A DNA stretch of 64,000 nt from Streptomyces sp. NRRL S-31 (lineage in GTDB: Bacteria; Actinomycetota; Actinomycetes; Streptomycetales; Streptomycetaceae), in the NCBI RefSeq assembly GCF_000718775.1, contig NZ_JOCB01000093.1, forward strand, positions 1 through 64,000. The letters run 5' to 3'. Made by a program: the position numbers and the translations under genes. The notes under the pieces are model-generated. The model worked only from the letters and a program-made list of their open reading frames with translations. It ran no database searches and was not told the origin of the DNA. This document shows, piece by piece, positions 49,353 to 60,900 of the stretch (position 1 is its first letter; the number at the start of each line of letters is the position of its first letter).

Positions 49353-51910
49353 CGCGGCCACCTCTCCCTGCTCTTGATCCGCTTGCGGTCCTGGGCGCGG
49401 TCGCCGTCGGTCTGCCGGTCGATCGCGTCCCGGCGCAGGTCCAGCACGTCCGCGGCGGCACGCAGCCACGGCTCGGCCAGCCCCTTGAACATCTCAGGTA
49501 CGAACCAGGCCAGCCACGTCGCCTTCGCGATCCGCTGTTCCTGGAGGGACAGGTCCGGATTGACCCGGATACCGTCCACCTGCTCCCGCAGATAGCTCTT
49601 GGACCGCACCTTGACCCGGCCGGCGAACAGGGCCGGTTCGCCGTCCCTGCCCAGCTCTATGCTCAGGGTCCGCGCCTGTTTCCACAGGTCGTGGTGGGGA
49701 CGGGCGGTCTTCCAGCCGTCCAGCCACCACAGCCGGCCCTCGCGGTCGCGCAGCCGCAGCCGGTAGTGCAGCAACGGATGGGACTCGCCGTACGGCACCG
49801 GCATCCCGTCGTCGGGGCGGATGTCGATCTCGCCGAACTCCACGGTCATCGGCCGCTCGTGCACCTGAGGGCAGACCAGTTCGCCGCGGAGGATGTCGAT
49901 GGTGTGCCCGCGCTTCTTGGTGAGCTGGTACATGCTCGCGATCGACAGCGTCATCCGCAACTGGCAGGGGGCGTCCTGCACCCCGCCGACCGGGCCCAGT
50001 TTCCCGCGCATGGTCTCGGGGAACCACAGCAGCGGCGGATCGGCGCGGCTGGGCAGCACGATCAGGCCGTCCCGGGCCAGCCGCTCGTAGTTCTTCAGGC
50101 CCGCCGCCGCGTCGTAGCGGAACGGGGCCGGCAGGTCGTGCCGGGCGGCGAACCGCTCGGTGCGCTCGCCGCGGGCGGGCGGTCCGAGCAGGGTCGCCTC
50201 GCACAGCTTCACCGCGGTCGGGCTGCGCATGACGCGTGCCAGGAAGTCCAGTTGCGGGATGGGATCGGCCTCCCAGCGGGCCAGGAAGTCCGCCCGCCAC
50301 TCGTCCCACTCCAGCACCTTCATGTTCATCCCGGACAACCGCATGTCACGCAGGAGTTCGGGCAGGGTGTTGGGCCGGCCGGCGAGGTTGTAGTTCAGGC
50401 CCCAGGCGCTGGGGTCGTACACGATCGCCGCGGAGATCCGGCTCACCCAGTCCACCGCGGAGAAGTTGAAGCTCCGGAAGGCCGGGACGGTGCGGTAGCG
50501 GAAGAACGCCGCGTTGAAACCGCAGCTGAGGTCCCGCGCGTTGTAGGCGCCGGTCTGGGTGTGCCCGGCGATGCCGCCCGGGCGCAGCAGCGTCACGGTC
50601 AGGCCGTGCTCCCGCGCGCGCCGCAACACCGCCTCGGCCGCCCACTTCGACTTGTCGTACCCGGCGACCAGCCCGTCGATGTGCGCGACCGGGTCGTCCT
50701 CACCCATCGCGGCGATGCCGATCTCGTTGAACACCGCGATCGACGAGACGTGGTGCAGCGGCTTCGGCGGGCCGGTCATCGCCAGTTCCGCCAGGGTCAG
50801 CGGGCCCAGCACGTTGGTGGCGCGCAGCGAGGGGTAACCCCGCAGGAAGTCCACCGCCGCGGCCACGTTGACGATCGCGTCCACGCCCCCGGCCAGTGCG
50901 TCCCAGCGGTCCTCGGTCAGGCCCAGCCGTGCTTCCCGGACGTCCCCGGGGAGTACGGTGATCCGGCGGCGGAGTTCACCCGTCCAGGGCAGGTCGAACT
51001 TGGCCAGCGACTTGGCGAGGTGCTCCTCGGCGGCCTTGTCGTCCTCGCCGCGCACCAGGCAGACCACGTGTGCGTCGCCGTAGCGCAGCAGGTCGAACAG
51101 CAGGTGGCTGCCGAGGAACCCGGTGGCGCCGGTCAGCAGGATGCGCCGGGGAGCCCGCCGCGGCGGCTCCGGGCGGAACGGCAGGCGGTCCGCGCCGGCC
51201 AGGTCCGCCGCGATCATGGCCAGTTCCTCGTCCGGCGGGGAGCCCGGCAGCAGTCGGCCGGGCGCGGACGGTACCAGGTCCGTGCCGGTCCCGACGGTCT
51301 GGCCGGTCCCGGCGGTCTCCGCGCTCGCGACGGCCTGGCTGGTTGCCTGACTGGTCGTCTGACTGGTTGTGCTGCTGGTCGCGGCGGTCTGGGCGGGTGC
51401 GACGGTCTGGCCGGTGGCGCGCAGCCAGCGTTCGGCCAGCCGCCGGGGCCGGCCGTCCGCGAACACGTCGTCCAGGCTGATTTGGACGCCCAGTTCCCGG
51501 TCGAGCACGGCGACCAGCCGCACCGCGCTCACCGACGAGGCGCCGGCGTCGAAGAAGTCCGTCTCCACGTCGATGGTGCGGTCGTCGAGGAAACGGGACG
51601 CGGCGGCGGCGATGGCCGAGGCCAGCCTCGGCAGGTCCCATGGCCGGTCATCCGTACCGGTGTTCACCGGATGCGCCGGATCGGACGCACTGGACGCACT
51701 GGATGTACTGGAAGTGCTGGACGTATTGGATGCAGCGGAAGTGCTGGACGTACTGGATGTATCGGAGGGATTGGACGCCCGCGTCCGCAGTCCGGCGAGC
51801 AGGTCGGCCACCGCCGCCGGCCCCGTCAGGCCGTTCTCCAGCGCCTCGCCCTCGCGCCGGCGGTCCATCCCCGGGGCGCGCGCCGTGGCCGTGCCGTCCC
51901 GTTCATCCAT
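49349..51910 (-). CDS. ACP-thioester reductase (reductive release protein)
   Basis: 853 residues. Order: Ser/Thr-rich repeat tail (about 40-80), carrier domain with phosphopantetheine Ser in [15 protein letters not shown] (about 121), a second Ser/Thr/Gln linker, then a thioester-reductase Rossmann domain (PF07993) from [15 protein letters not shown] (about 258) with [10 protein letters not shown], catalytic Tyr/Lys in YDKSKW and [11 protein letters not shown]-terminal region of about 280 residues ([20 protein letters not shown] onward) is not recognised. It would reduce the ACP-bound product to aldehyde or alcohol using NADPH. AGGAGG lies before ATG 51910, which overlaps the PKS stop by 8 bp. 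The carrier probably receives the glyceryl unit from the upstream FkbH domain. Confidence 0.88.
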   Translation of the reverse strand: MDERDGTATARAPGMDRRREGEALENGLTGPAAVADLLAGLRTRASNPSDTSSTSSTSAASNTSSTSSTSSASSASDPAHPVNTGTDDRPWDLPRLASAIAAAASRFLDDRTIDVETDFFDAGASSVSAVRLVAVLDRELGVQISLDDVFADGRPRRLAERWLRATGQTVAPAQTAATSSTTSQTTSQATSQAVASAETAGTGQTVGTGTDLVPSAPGRLLPGSPPDEELAMIAADLAGADRLPFRPEPPRRAPRRILLTGATGFLGSHLLFDLLRYGDAHVVCLVRGEDDKAAEEHLAKSLAKFDLPWTGELRRRITVLPGDVREARLGLTEDRWDALAGGVDAIVNVAAAVDFLRGYPSLRATNVLGPLTLAELAMTGPPKPLHHVSSIAVFNEIGIAAMGEDDPVAHIDGLVAGYDKSKWAAEAVLRRAREHGLTVTLLRPGGIAGHTQTGAYNARDLSCGFNAAFFRYRTVPAFRSFNFSAVDWVSRISAAIVYDPSAWGLNYNLAGRPNTLPELLRDMRLSGMNMKVLEWDEWRADFLARWEADPIPQLDFLARVMRSPTAVKLCEATLLGPPARGERTERFAARHDLPAPFRYDAAAGLKNYERLARDGLIVLPSRADPPLLWFPETMRGKLGPVGGVQDAPCQLRMTLSIASMYQLTKKRGHTIDILRGELVCPQVHERPMTVEFGEIDIRPDDGMPVPYGESHPLLHYRLRLRDREGRLWWLDGWKTARPHHDLWKQARTLSIELGRDGEPALFAGRVKVRSKSYLREQVDGIRVNPDLSLQEQRIAKATWLAWFVPEMFKGLAEPWLRAAADVLDLRRDAIDRQTDGDRAQDRKRIKSRERWPR
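51681..51776. repeat. Repeat tract in the reductase N-terminal linker
   Basis: Imperfect 9-bp-based repeats (GTACTGGAT, GTGCTGGAC) encoding alternating Ser/Thr; GC falls well below the surrounding DNA. Confidence 0.65.
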
Positions 51911-54900
51911 TCCCAACCTCCTGGGCCGTCGCCCGGCCGACGGCCCAGGACGTGAACTCACGGAGTTCCGCCGGGGCGGCCAGGACCACCAACTGCTCGT
52001 CGTCGACATCTCCGCCGCCCAGCGCGGACACCAGCCGCCGGGCGGGTGTGTTGCGCGGGGTGCGCTCCGCGACCAGGCGCACCCCGGTGAGGCCCAGTGC
52101 CTCGGCGCGCTCGGCCAGCCAGCGCAGCACGCGTTCCTCGGCGCCCCGGCCGAGCACGCGGCAGCTCATCATCCAGGCCACCACCTCCAGGGCGGCGCCG
52201 TCCGCGCGGAGCACCAGGACGGCGATCTGTCCGTAGTCGCCGAACCGGTCGCGGGCCGACACCGTCCAGATCTCGCCGTCCCGCTGCCAGCGCGCCACTG
52301 CCTCGTCGTCCAGCGGCGCGGGCCGCAGGTTGAACTGGTTGGTCCGCCGGCTGAGCTGGACGGCCCGTTCCTCGGTGCCGGCGGTGAGCGGCCGGAAGTC
52401 CATCCTCAGCTCCAGCCGTTCCAGGAACTCGGCGAACCCCAGATCCGCGCGCGCCCGGTCCCGTACCCGCTCCTGCTGGTAGAACTCGGCCCGCGCGGCG
52501 TCCTCCTGGGTGGCGGGGCGGGGTACGGCCGGCCAGAGCCGCCGTACGAAGTCGGTCAGCCGCCGCTCGGGCGGGCAGGTCACGCACAGCACCTCGGGCA
52601 GCGCGGAGCGCATCCGGGCGATCTCCACCGGGTTGTCGTCGAGGAAGAGGAAACTGTCCAGGCCGAGCCGCAACAGCTCGGCGATCTCCGCCAGCCGGAC
52701 CGGCTTGGGCCGCCACTCCGCGGAGACGGCGGCGAAGTGCTCCGCGCGCAGCACGCTCTCCGGCCGGTCGAGCACGGCCCGCACGGTGTCCTCGTCGTTG
52801 TTGGACAAGAGCACCAGCAGCACCCCGGCGGCCCGCCATCGCTCCAGCCGGGCGGCCAACTCGGCGCGAGCGCCGGTCAGATCCACGTTCTCCGGCCCGA
52901 TCTCACCGGCCACGCCGCCCCACAGGGTGTCGTCCCCGTCGACGACGATCACCTTGGGCGGTGTCCGGCGGACCGCGGTGAGCACCTCGGCGACGGTGAG
53001 CGCGACGACCGCCTGGAACTCCGGTGAGAACGGCAAGTGCGCGATGGCCTCGGTGCGTTCGTCGAAGACCTCCTCCACGCGGGTGATTCGGTGCCAGTCG
53101 TCGCCGTCCAGTACGGCGATGCCGGGCATGGCGCGCAACCGCGCGGCCAGTTCCCGCTCCCACCGGCGCATCCGCTCTTCCGCGCCGGCCGCCGGCGGGA
53201 AACCGATGACCAGCGGCACTGCGGTCCGCCGGGACAGTTCTCCGATCGCCGCCGGGTACTCCTCGGCCAGTTGCTCCAGCAGTCGGCCGGTCACCGGCCC
53301 GAACCGGGCGAAGTCCACGGCGCGCAGCAGCACCAGACCGGCCGACGTCGACGGCGCGGCGAACACCCCGGCCGGATCGAGCAGGCTCGCCAGGACCTGG
53401 TGATAGGGCGCTTCGGCGACGGGCAGGTCGGTGGCCGACGTCAACAGCGCCGGCAGGTCCCCGAGCGTGAAGGTCGCCGCGACGGCGAGGGACGCGGTGG
53501 TGCCGGGAGGTGCGGGTGTGGTGGCGGGGGAGGCGGTGGTGCCGGGAGGTGTGGTCGTGGCGGTGGTCCCGGTCTCCCCGGCCTCCCCGGTCTCCCCGGC
53601 CTCCCCGGTCTCCCCGGCCTCCCCGGTCTCCCCGGCCTCCCCGGCCTCCCCGGTCACTTCGAGCAGCAGGTCGAGATAGTCCCGCCCGAACCGGGCGCAG
53701 GCCGCCTCGTCGATGATGTCCGCGTTGTAGTCGATGCGGACGTACCCCAGGTCGGCCAGCACCGTGACCATCAGGTCCAGATCGGAGTGGGCGGTGCCGA
53801 CCGGAATGAACCGGGTCCCGCTCCCCGGCCGGGAGTTGCCGCGGATGTAGTTGAAGTACACCTCGATCAGCGGCGCGTTCGGGCTGTACAGGCCCTCTCG
53901 GACCAAGGTGGACATGGCGTCGAAGAACGACGCGCCCCGGTCCAGTACGCCGCGCAGCCGGGCGTCGGTCCGCCGCAGCACCGCCTCGACCGGCTCGTCC
54001 GCCGCCGCCTCGGCCGGGAACGGGATGGGTACGCCGAAGAAACCGACGGCCTGGTCCGCGCCGACCTGCGCCCGGGTGTCCACCGGTACCGCGAGCGCGA
54101 ACCGCCGCCGTCCGCGCAGCCGGGCCAGCAGTACGGTCAGCGTGCCCAGCCAGAAGGCGGCCGGGGTGATGCCGAGATCGCCGGCCCGCCGCGCGATCCG
54201 CTCCGGCAACCGCGCGGGCACCTCGGCGAAATGGCTGCCCGCGCGGTAACTCCGGGTGTCCGGCCGCGGATGGGACAGGGTCAGCTCCAGCCGGGAGCAG
54301 CCGGTGAACCGCTCGTGCCACTCCGCCGCCATCGGGTCGCGGTCGGCGGCCCTGATCGGCTGCGCCTTCAACAGGTCCTCGATGTCCTGGTCGGTCGGGG
54401 TGGTGTCCAGTTCGGCCCCGGCGAGCACGCTGCCGATCTCGGCCGCGACCAGCGCGAGCGACGGCGCGTCGGACACGGCGTGGTGGGCGCCGTAGATCAG
54501 CACCTGACCGTCGGCGGGACCGGCCAGCAACTCGAAGCGCCACAGCGGGCCTTCGGCCAGATCGAAGGGTGCCGCCAGCAGGTCCAGCAGCCGCTGCCGG
54601 ACGTCCACCTCCGCGTCGACCACGGTCCAGCGCAGCAGTCCGGAGGGCGGAGCCGGGTGGATGCGCAGCCGTGCGCCGTCCTCGGGGTGCGGTACGACCG
54701 TCGTCCGCAGCGCCGCGTGCCGGGCGGCCACTCCACGGAGCGCCTCGGCCAGCTTCTCCGGTGTGGTGGGGGTGTCGAGTCCGACCGCGTAGCCGATGTG
54801 GTGCGTGACACCCGGCGTGCCCTGCTGCTCCGCGCGCAGCAGGCGCAGCACGTCCCGCGTCGCCGGCCGCAGTACGGTCGTGCCCTCGTGGTCCGTGGCC

Positions 54901-57900
54901 GGGTGCCCGGCGTCGCTCCCGGTCTCCTCCCCGGCCGGTGGGTGCTGGGCGGTCCCCCGGGGACGGCCGGCCAGCACCTGGTCGGCGATGTCGTCGAGGT
55001 TCGCGCCGTTGAGCAGCCGTGCGACCGGCAGGTTCACACCGAGGTCCGACTCCACCACGGCGCGGGCGCGCATCGCCGTCACCGAGTCCATGCCCAGGTC
55101 GACCAGGGGTGTGGTGCTGTCGAGCCGGCCGGCCGGGTAGCCGAGGACGGCGCCGACGCGTTCGCGCAGCAGCGCCAGCACCGACTCCCGGTCGCGTGGC
55201 CGCTCCCGGGTCGCGGGCCGGTCCGGCGCGGGGGCGATCCGCCGGGGCCGGGGGACCAGGCCGGCCAGCGGCGGCGGCAGCCGGCCGGGCTCGGCGGCGC
55301 GCAGCGCGGTCCGGTCCAGCCCGACGGCCACCAGCATCGCCTCGCCGACCGCGCCCGCGTCCCGCCCGCCCAGTACGGCGTCGAACGCGGTGTCGAACAG
55401 CGCCATGCCCTGTGCGGTGCTCAGCGCGGTCAGTCCGTCGCGCCGTACCCAGTCCAGGTCCGTGTCCGCCACCTGCCCGGTCATGCCGGTCCGGTCCTCC
55501 CACAGGCCCCAGGCCAGCGACAGCGCCGGTCGTCCGGCGGCCCGGAGCCGCTGCGTCAGCGCGTCCAGGAACACGTTCGCCGCCGCGTAGCCGCCCTGTC
55601 CGGCCCCGCCGAGCACGCCCGACACCGAGGAGAACACCACGAACGCCGCGAGGTCCATGTCCTCGGTCAGCTCGTGCAGGTGCCAGCCGGCGTCCACCTT
55701 CGGCCGCCACACCGTGTCCACCCGTTCCGGGGTGAGCGACCGGATCAGCCCGTCGTCGAGGACGCCGGCCGCGTGGATCACCGCGGTCAGCGGGTGTGCC
55801 GCCGGTATGGCGGCGAGCGCCGCCCGGAGCTGGTCCCGGTCGGCGGCATCGCACGCCCGGATGGTGACCTCGGCCCCCGCCCGGGCCAGTTCGGCGCGGA
55901 GCGCCGAGGCTCCCTCGGCGCGCTCGCCGCCGCGGGACAGCAGCAGCAGGTGCCGGGCACCCCGGCGCACGAGGTGACGAGCCAGTTCCGAGCCGAGGCC
56001 GCCGGTGCCGCCGGTGATCAGGACCGTTCCGGCGCCCAGCACGGCCGCCGGAACCCCGACCGGGTCGGCCTGCGGGGCGTTGACGGTGTCGGCCGGCGGG
56101 GCGGCGGGGCGCAGCCGGGGCAGGTATCCGCGACCGCCGCGGACCGCCAGTTGGGGCGTGTCCGCCGCGATGGCGGCGGCCAGTACGTCGGGACCGGCGG
56201 CGGCGTCCAGGTCGACGATGCCCAGCCGCCCCGGGTTCTCCGCCTGCGCCGCCCGCACCAGGCCCCACAGCGGCGCGTGCGTCAGCTCCGGGGCCGGGTC
56301 CGTCCCGGCCCCGGTGTGGACGGCCGACCTGGTGAGCACCACCAGCCGGGCGGAGGCCAGGGCCTCCTCGGCCGACCACCGCGCGAGGTCGCGCAGCACC
56401 TGGCGCATCAGCCGGCGCGCCCCGGACACCACGTCCGCCCCGGCTGGCGGCGGGGGAACCGCCAGCAGCACCACGTCCGGCGCCGGGGCGGCACCGCGTA
56501 CGGCGGTCGCCAGGTCCTCGACCGAGGAGTACACCCGCGCCCGCTCGGCGACTCCGGGCACCGTCTCCCTCCCCGAGCCGCTGATCAGGGCCAGGCCGGT
56601 GGGCAGGTCGGCGGCGGGCAGTGGGTGTTCGGCCCACGTCAGCCGCAGCAGGGTTGCCGCGCCCCGGCCGCGGCGTCCCGTGCCGAGCCGCGCGGTGCCG
56701 GCCGGGCGCACCAGCAGCGAGTCGACCCACGCGACGGGCGCACCGTCCGGGTCGGCCAGCTGGACGGCCGCCGAGTCCGCACCCTCCAGGACGATCCGCA
56801 CCCGCAGCGCCGTCGCTCCCCGCGCGGCCAGTGTGATCCCGGTCCAGGCGAACGGCAGCCGGGTGGTCCCTTCCGCGACGGCCCCGCCCGGCTCCTGCCC
56901 GCCCGGGCCGCCGGAAGCCGCGCCGGAATCAGGGCCGAAATAAGGGCCGGAATCAGAGCAGGCATCAGGGCCGGAATCAGGGCCGGAGCCGGGGGCTCGG
57001 CCCGGGAACGGGACTTGGCCCGTTCCCGGGACCGGGCCCAGCAGGCCGCCCAGCGCCCCGGTCTGCAACCCCGCGTCCAGCAGCGCCGGATGCAGCTGGA
57101 AGCGCGGTGCGTCCGACTCCAGTCCGGCCGGCAGGGCGACCTCGGCGAAGATCTCCCCGCCCCGCCGCCACGCGGCGGACAGCCCGCGGAAGGCCGGTCC
57201 GTATCCCAGGCCCAGCGACCGGTCCAGCTCCGCGTGGAACTCCTCCAGCGCCACCGGAGCGGCTTGCGCCGGTGGCCAGGTCCCGGCCAGGTCCGCCATG
57301 ACGGGCGGGGGAGCGGCGTCGTCCCGCGCGGTGAGCAGCCCGCCGGCGTGCCGGGTCCAGGCCGACGGGTCCGCGGCGGCGTCGGGAGCGGAGTGCACCG
57401 TCACCGACCGCGCGCCCGCACCGTTCACCGGGCCGACCAGGACGCGTAACCGCACCCTCTCGTCCTCGGTCAGTACCAGCGGCTCCTCCAAGGTCAGTTC
57501 GCGTACCTGGTCGCAGCCCAGTTCGGCGCCGGCGGTCAGCGCCAGGTCCACGAAGGCCGCGCCCGGCAGCAGGGCCCGGCCCCGGACCCGGTGATCGGCC
57601 AGCCACGGGTGGGTGTCCAGTCCGACGCGTCCGGTCAGCACCGCGCCGCGCTCCTGCGGCAGCACCACCACGGCGCCCAGCAGCGGATGGTCCAGCGGCG
57701 GCACGCCCGCCGCGTCGAGCCCGGCGCGGGCGGCCGTGCCGGGCAGCCAGTACCGCTGCCGGTCGAACGCGTAGGTGGGCAGCGGCACCCGCCGGCCGCC
57801 GGCCAGCACCGTCTGCCACGCCACCGGCACACCGGCCACGAATGCCTCGGCCGCGGCGGCGAGGAGCCGGCCCATGCCGCCGTCGTCGCGCCGCAGTGTG

Positions 57901-60900
57901 TCCAGGACCGCCGCGGAGCCGCCCAGCCCGTCGATCGTCTCCTGCATCCCGACCGCGAGCACCGGATGCGTGCTCACCTCGAGGAAGACCCCGATTCCGC
58001 GCCGTGCCAGCGCGCCGGTGGCGGCCTCGAACTCCACGGTCTGCCGCAGGTTGCGGTACCAGTACCCGGCGTCCAGCGCGGTGCCGTCCAGTGTCCGGCC
58101 GGTCACCGAGGAGTAGAACGGCACCTCGGCGGCGCGCGGCCGGACCGGCGCCAGAGACTCGGCCAACTCGGCTTCGATCTTCTCCACTTGGGCGGAGTGC
58201 GAGGCGTAGTCCACCGCGATCCGCCGGACCCGTACGCCGTCCCGCTGCCAGTCGGCGAGCGCCTGGGCCACCGCTTCGGTGTCGCCGGAGACCACGGTCG
58301 AGCCGGGACCGTTGACCGCGGCCACGGACAGCCGGCCGCCCCAGCTTTCGATCCGGTCCCGTACCCGCTCGGCCGGCAGCAGCACCGACAGCATCCCGCC
58401 CCGCCCGGCCAGTGTCCGCAGCGCCGCGCTGCGCAGCGCCACCACCCGGGCGGCGTCGGCCAGGGTCAGGGCACCCGCGACGCAGGCCGCGGCGATCTCC
58501 CCCTGGCTGTGGCCCAGCACCGCGGCGGGCCGCACGCCGAGCGACTGCCAGACCGCGGCCAGCGACACCATCACCGCGAACGACACCGGCTGCACCACGT
58601 CGACCCGGTCCAGGCCGGGCGCGCCGTCCGCACCCCGCAGCACGTCCAGCGGCGACCAGTCCACGTGCTCGCCGAGTGCCGCCGCGCACTCGGCCATCCG
58701 GTCGGCGAACACCGGCACGGATTCCAGCAACTCCCGTCCCATCCCGGCCCACTGCGTTCCCTGGCCCGGGAACACGAAGGCCACCTGCGGACTCGGCCCG
58801 GCGACTCCGGTCAGCACGGTGGGTGCCGGGTTCCCTTCGGCCAACGTCCGCAGACCGGCGAGGAGTTCGGTGCGCGTACCGCCCATTACCACCGCGCGGT
58901 GCTGGAACACGGCCCGGTCCGTGGCCAGGGAGAACCCGATGTCCACCGGACGCACCCCGGCGTCCCCGGCGACCCGGGCCGCCAGCCGTTCGGCCTGCCC
59001 GGTCAGCGCGGCGGCCGTCCGGGCGGTCAGCACCCACGGCACCAACGCGGGCCCGTCCGGCGACCGCGCGGATAACGGCTCGTACGACGGCTCGTACGAC
59101 GGCTCGGACGACCGCGCTGATGACGGCTCGTACGACAACGCTGACGACGGCGTGGACGACCGCGTGGACGACGGCGCCCGTCCGGGCTCGTCCGCCGGAG
59201 CCTGTTCCAGCACGACGTGGACGTTGGTGCCGCTGATACCGAACGAGGACACTCCCGCGCGCCGCGCCCGGCCCGTCTCCGGCCACGGCACGGCCTCGGT
59301 CAGCAGCGCCAGCCGGTCCTCGGCCCAGTCCACCTCCGGCGAGGGCTCGGTCACGTGCAGGGTGGCCGGCAGGATGCCGTGCCGCATCGCCAGGATCATC
59401 TTCAGTACGCCGACGACGCCGGCCGCCGCCTGGGTGTGCCCGAGGTTGGACTTGACCGAGCCCAGCAGCAGCGGCCGGTGCCCGGTCCGCTCACGGCCGT
59501 ACGTCGCCAGCAGCGCCCCCGCCTCGATCGGATCGCCGAGCCTGGTCCCGGTGCCGTGCGCCTCGACCGCGTCCACCTCGGCGGGCAGCAGCCGCGCGTT
59601 CGCCAGGGCCTGCCGGATCACCCGCTGCTGTGCCGCGCCGTTGGGCGCGGTGAGGCCGTTGGACCCGCCGTCCTGATTGACCGCGCTGCCGCGCAGCACC
59701 GCCAGGATCTCGTGGCCGTGCCGACGTGCCCGCGACATCCGCTCCACCACCAGGGAGCAGACGCCCTCGGCGAGGCCGAAGCCGTCGGCGGCGGCGGAGA
59801 ACGCCTTGCACCGGCCGTCCGGCGCGAGCGCGCCCAACTGGCTGAACTCGACCAGCATGCCCAGGGTGGACATGACGGTGACCCCGCCGACCAGCGCCAT
59901 GTCCGACTCGCCGAGCCGCACCGACTGCGCGGCCAGGTGCAGGGCCACCAGCGACGAGGAACACGCGGTGTCCACCGTGACGGCCGGCCCCTCCAGACCG
60001 AGGGTGTAGGCGATGCGGCCGGACAGGACGCTGCCGGTGCGGCCGGTCAGCAGATAGCCCCCGGCCGGCGACTTCTGGTCCATGTCCGGCCCGTACTCCA
60101 TGGTCATCGCGCCGACGAACACCCCGGTCCGGGTGGAGCGCAGCGTCGTGGGGTCCACGCCGGCCCGTTCCAGGGCCTCCCACGTGGTCTCCAGGAGCAG
60201 TCGTTGCTGTGGGTCCATGGCCAGCGCTTCGCGCGGTGAGATCCGGAAGAAGGCCGCGTCGAAGCGGTCCGGTTCGGTCAGCAGGCCGGCCTCGCGCTGG
60301 TAGTACCGGCCGTCGGCGTAGGCGGCGGCCGTCTCCCAGCCACGGTCCCCGGGCAACGCCGTCACCGCGTCGCCGCCGGACGCGAGCAGCCGCCACAGTC
60401 CCTCGGGGTCGGTGATGCCGCCCGGCAGCCGGCATCCCATGCCGACGACGACCACGGGGTCGTCGGCGTCGGTGTTCTCGGCGGCCTCCGGGCGCACCCC
60501 CGCCGGTCCCTCCCGCCCGGCGGCCGGGCCGTCGCCGTAGAGTTCGGCGGCCAGGTGCGCGGCCAGCCGCCGCGGAGTGGGATGGTCGAACAACACCGTC
60601 ACCGGCAGCGTGCTCTCCAGGGCCGTGTTGATCCGCTTGCCGACCTCGACCGCGGTGACCGAGTCGAAGCCCAACTCGTGCAGTGACTCGTCCGGACCGA
60701 TGGGCCGTTCCCCCGCCGAGAGCCAGTCGACCTCCCGGCGGATCAGGTCCACCAACGCGTCCAGGCGCGCGGCGGCCGGCAGCCGCCCCAGTTCGGTCCG
60801 CAGCCCGCCGTCACCCGCGGCGGGCCCGTCGGTGCCCTCGTCCTCGTCCGCCACCGTGCCGCTGTCCGGCCCGGCCTGTTCCGATCCGGCCTGTTCCGGC

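Noticed and set aside
52903..57449. Very long open frames overlapping the PKS gene in other frames and on the plus strand
   Set aside because: Low-complexity Arg/Gly/Pro shadows of the PKS coding sequence without domains or ribosome sites.
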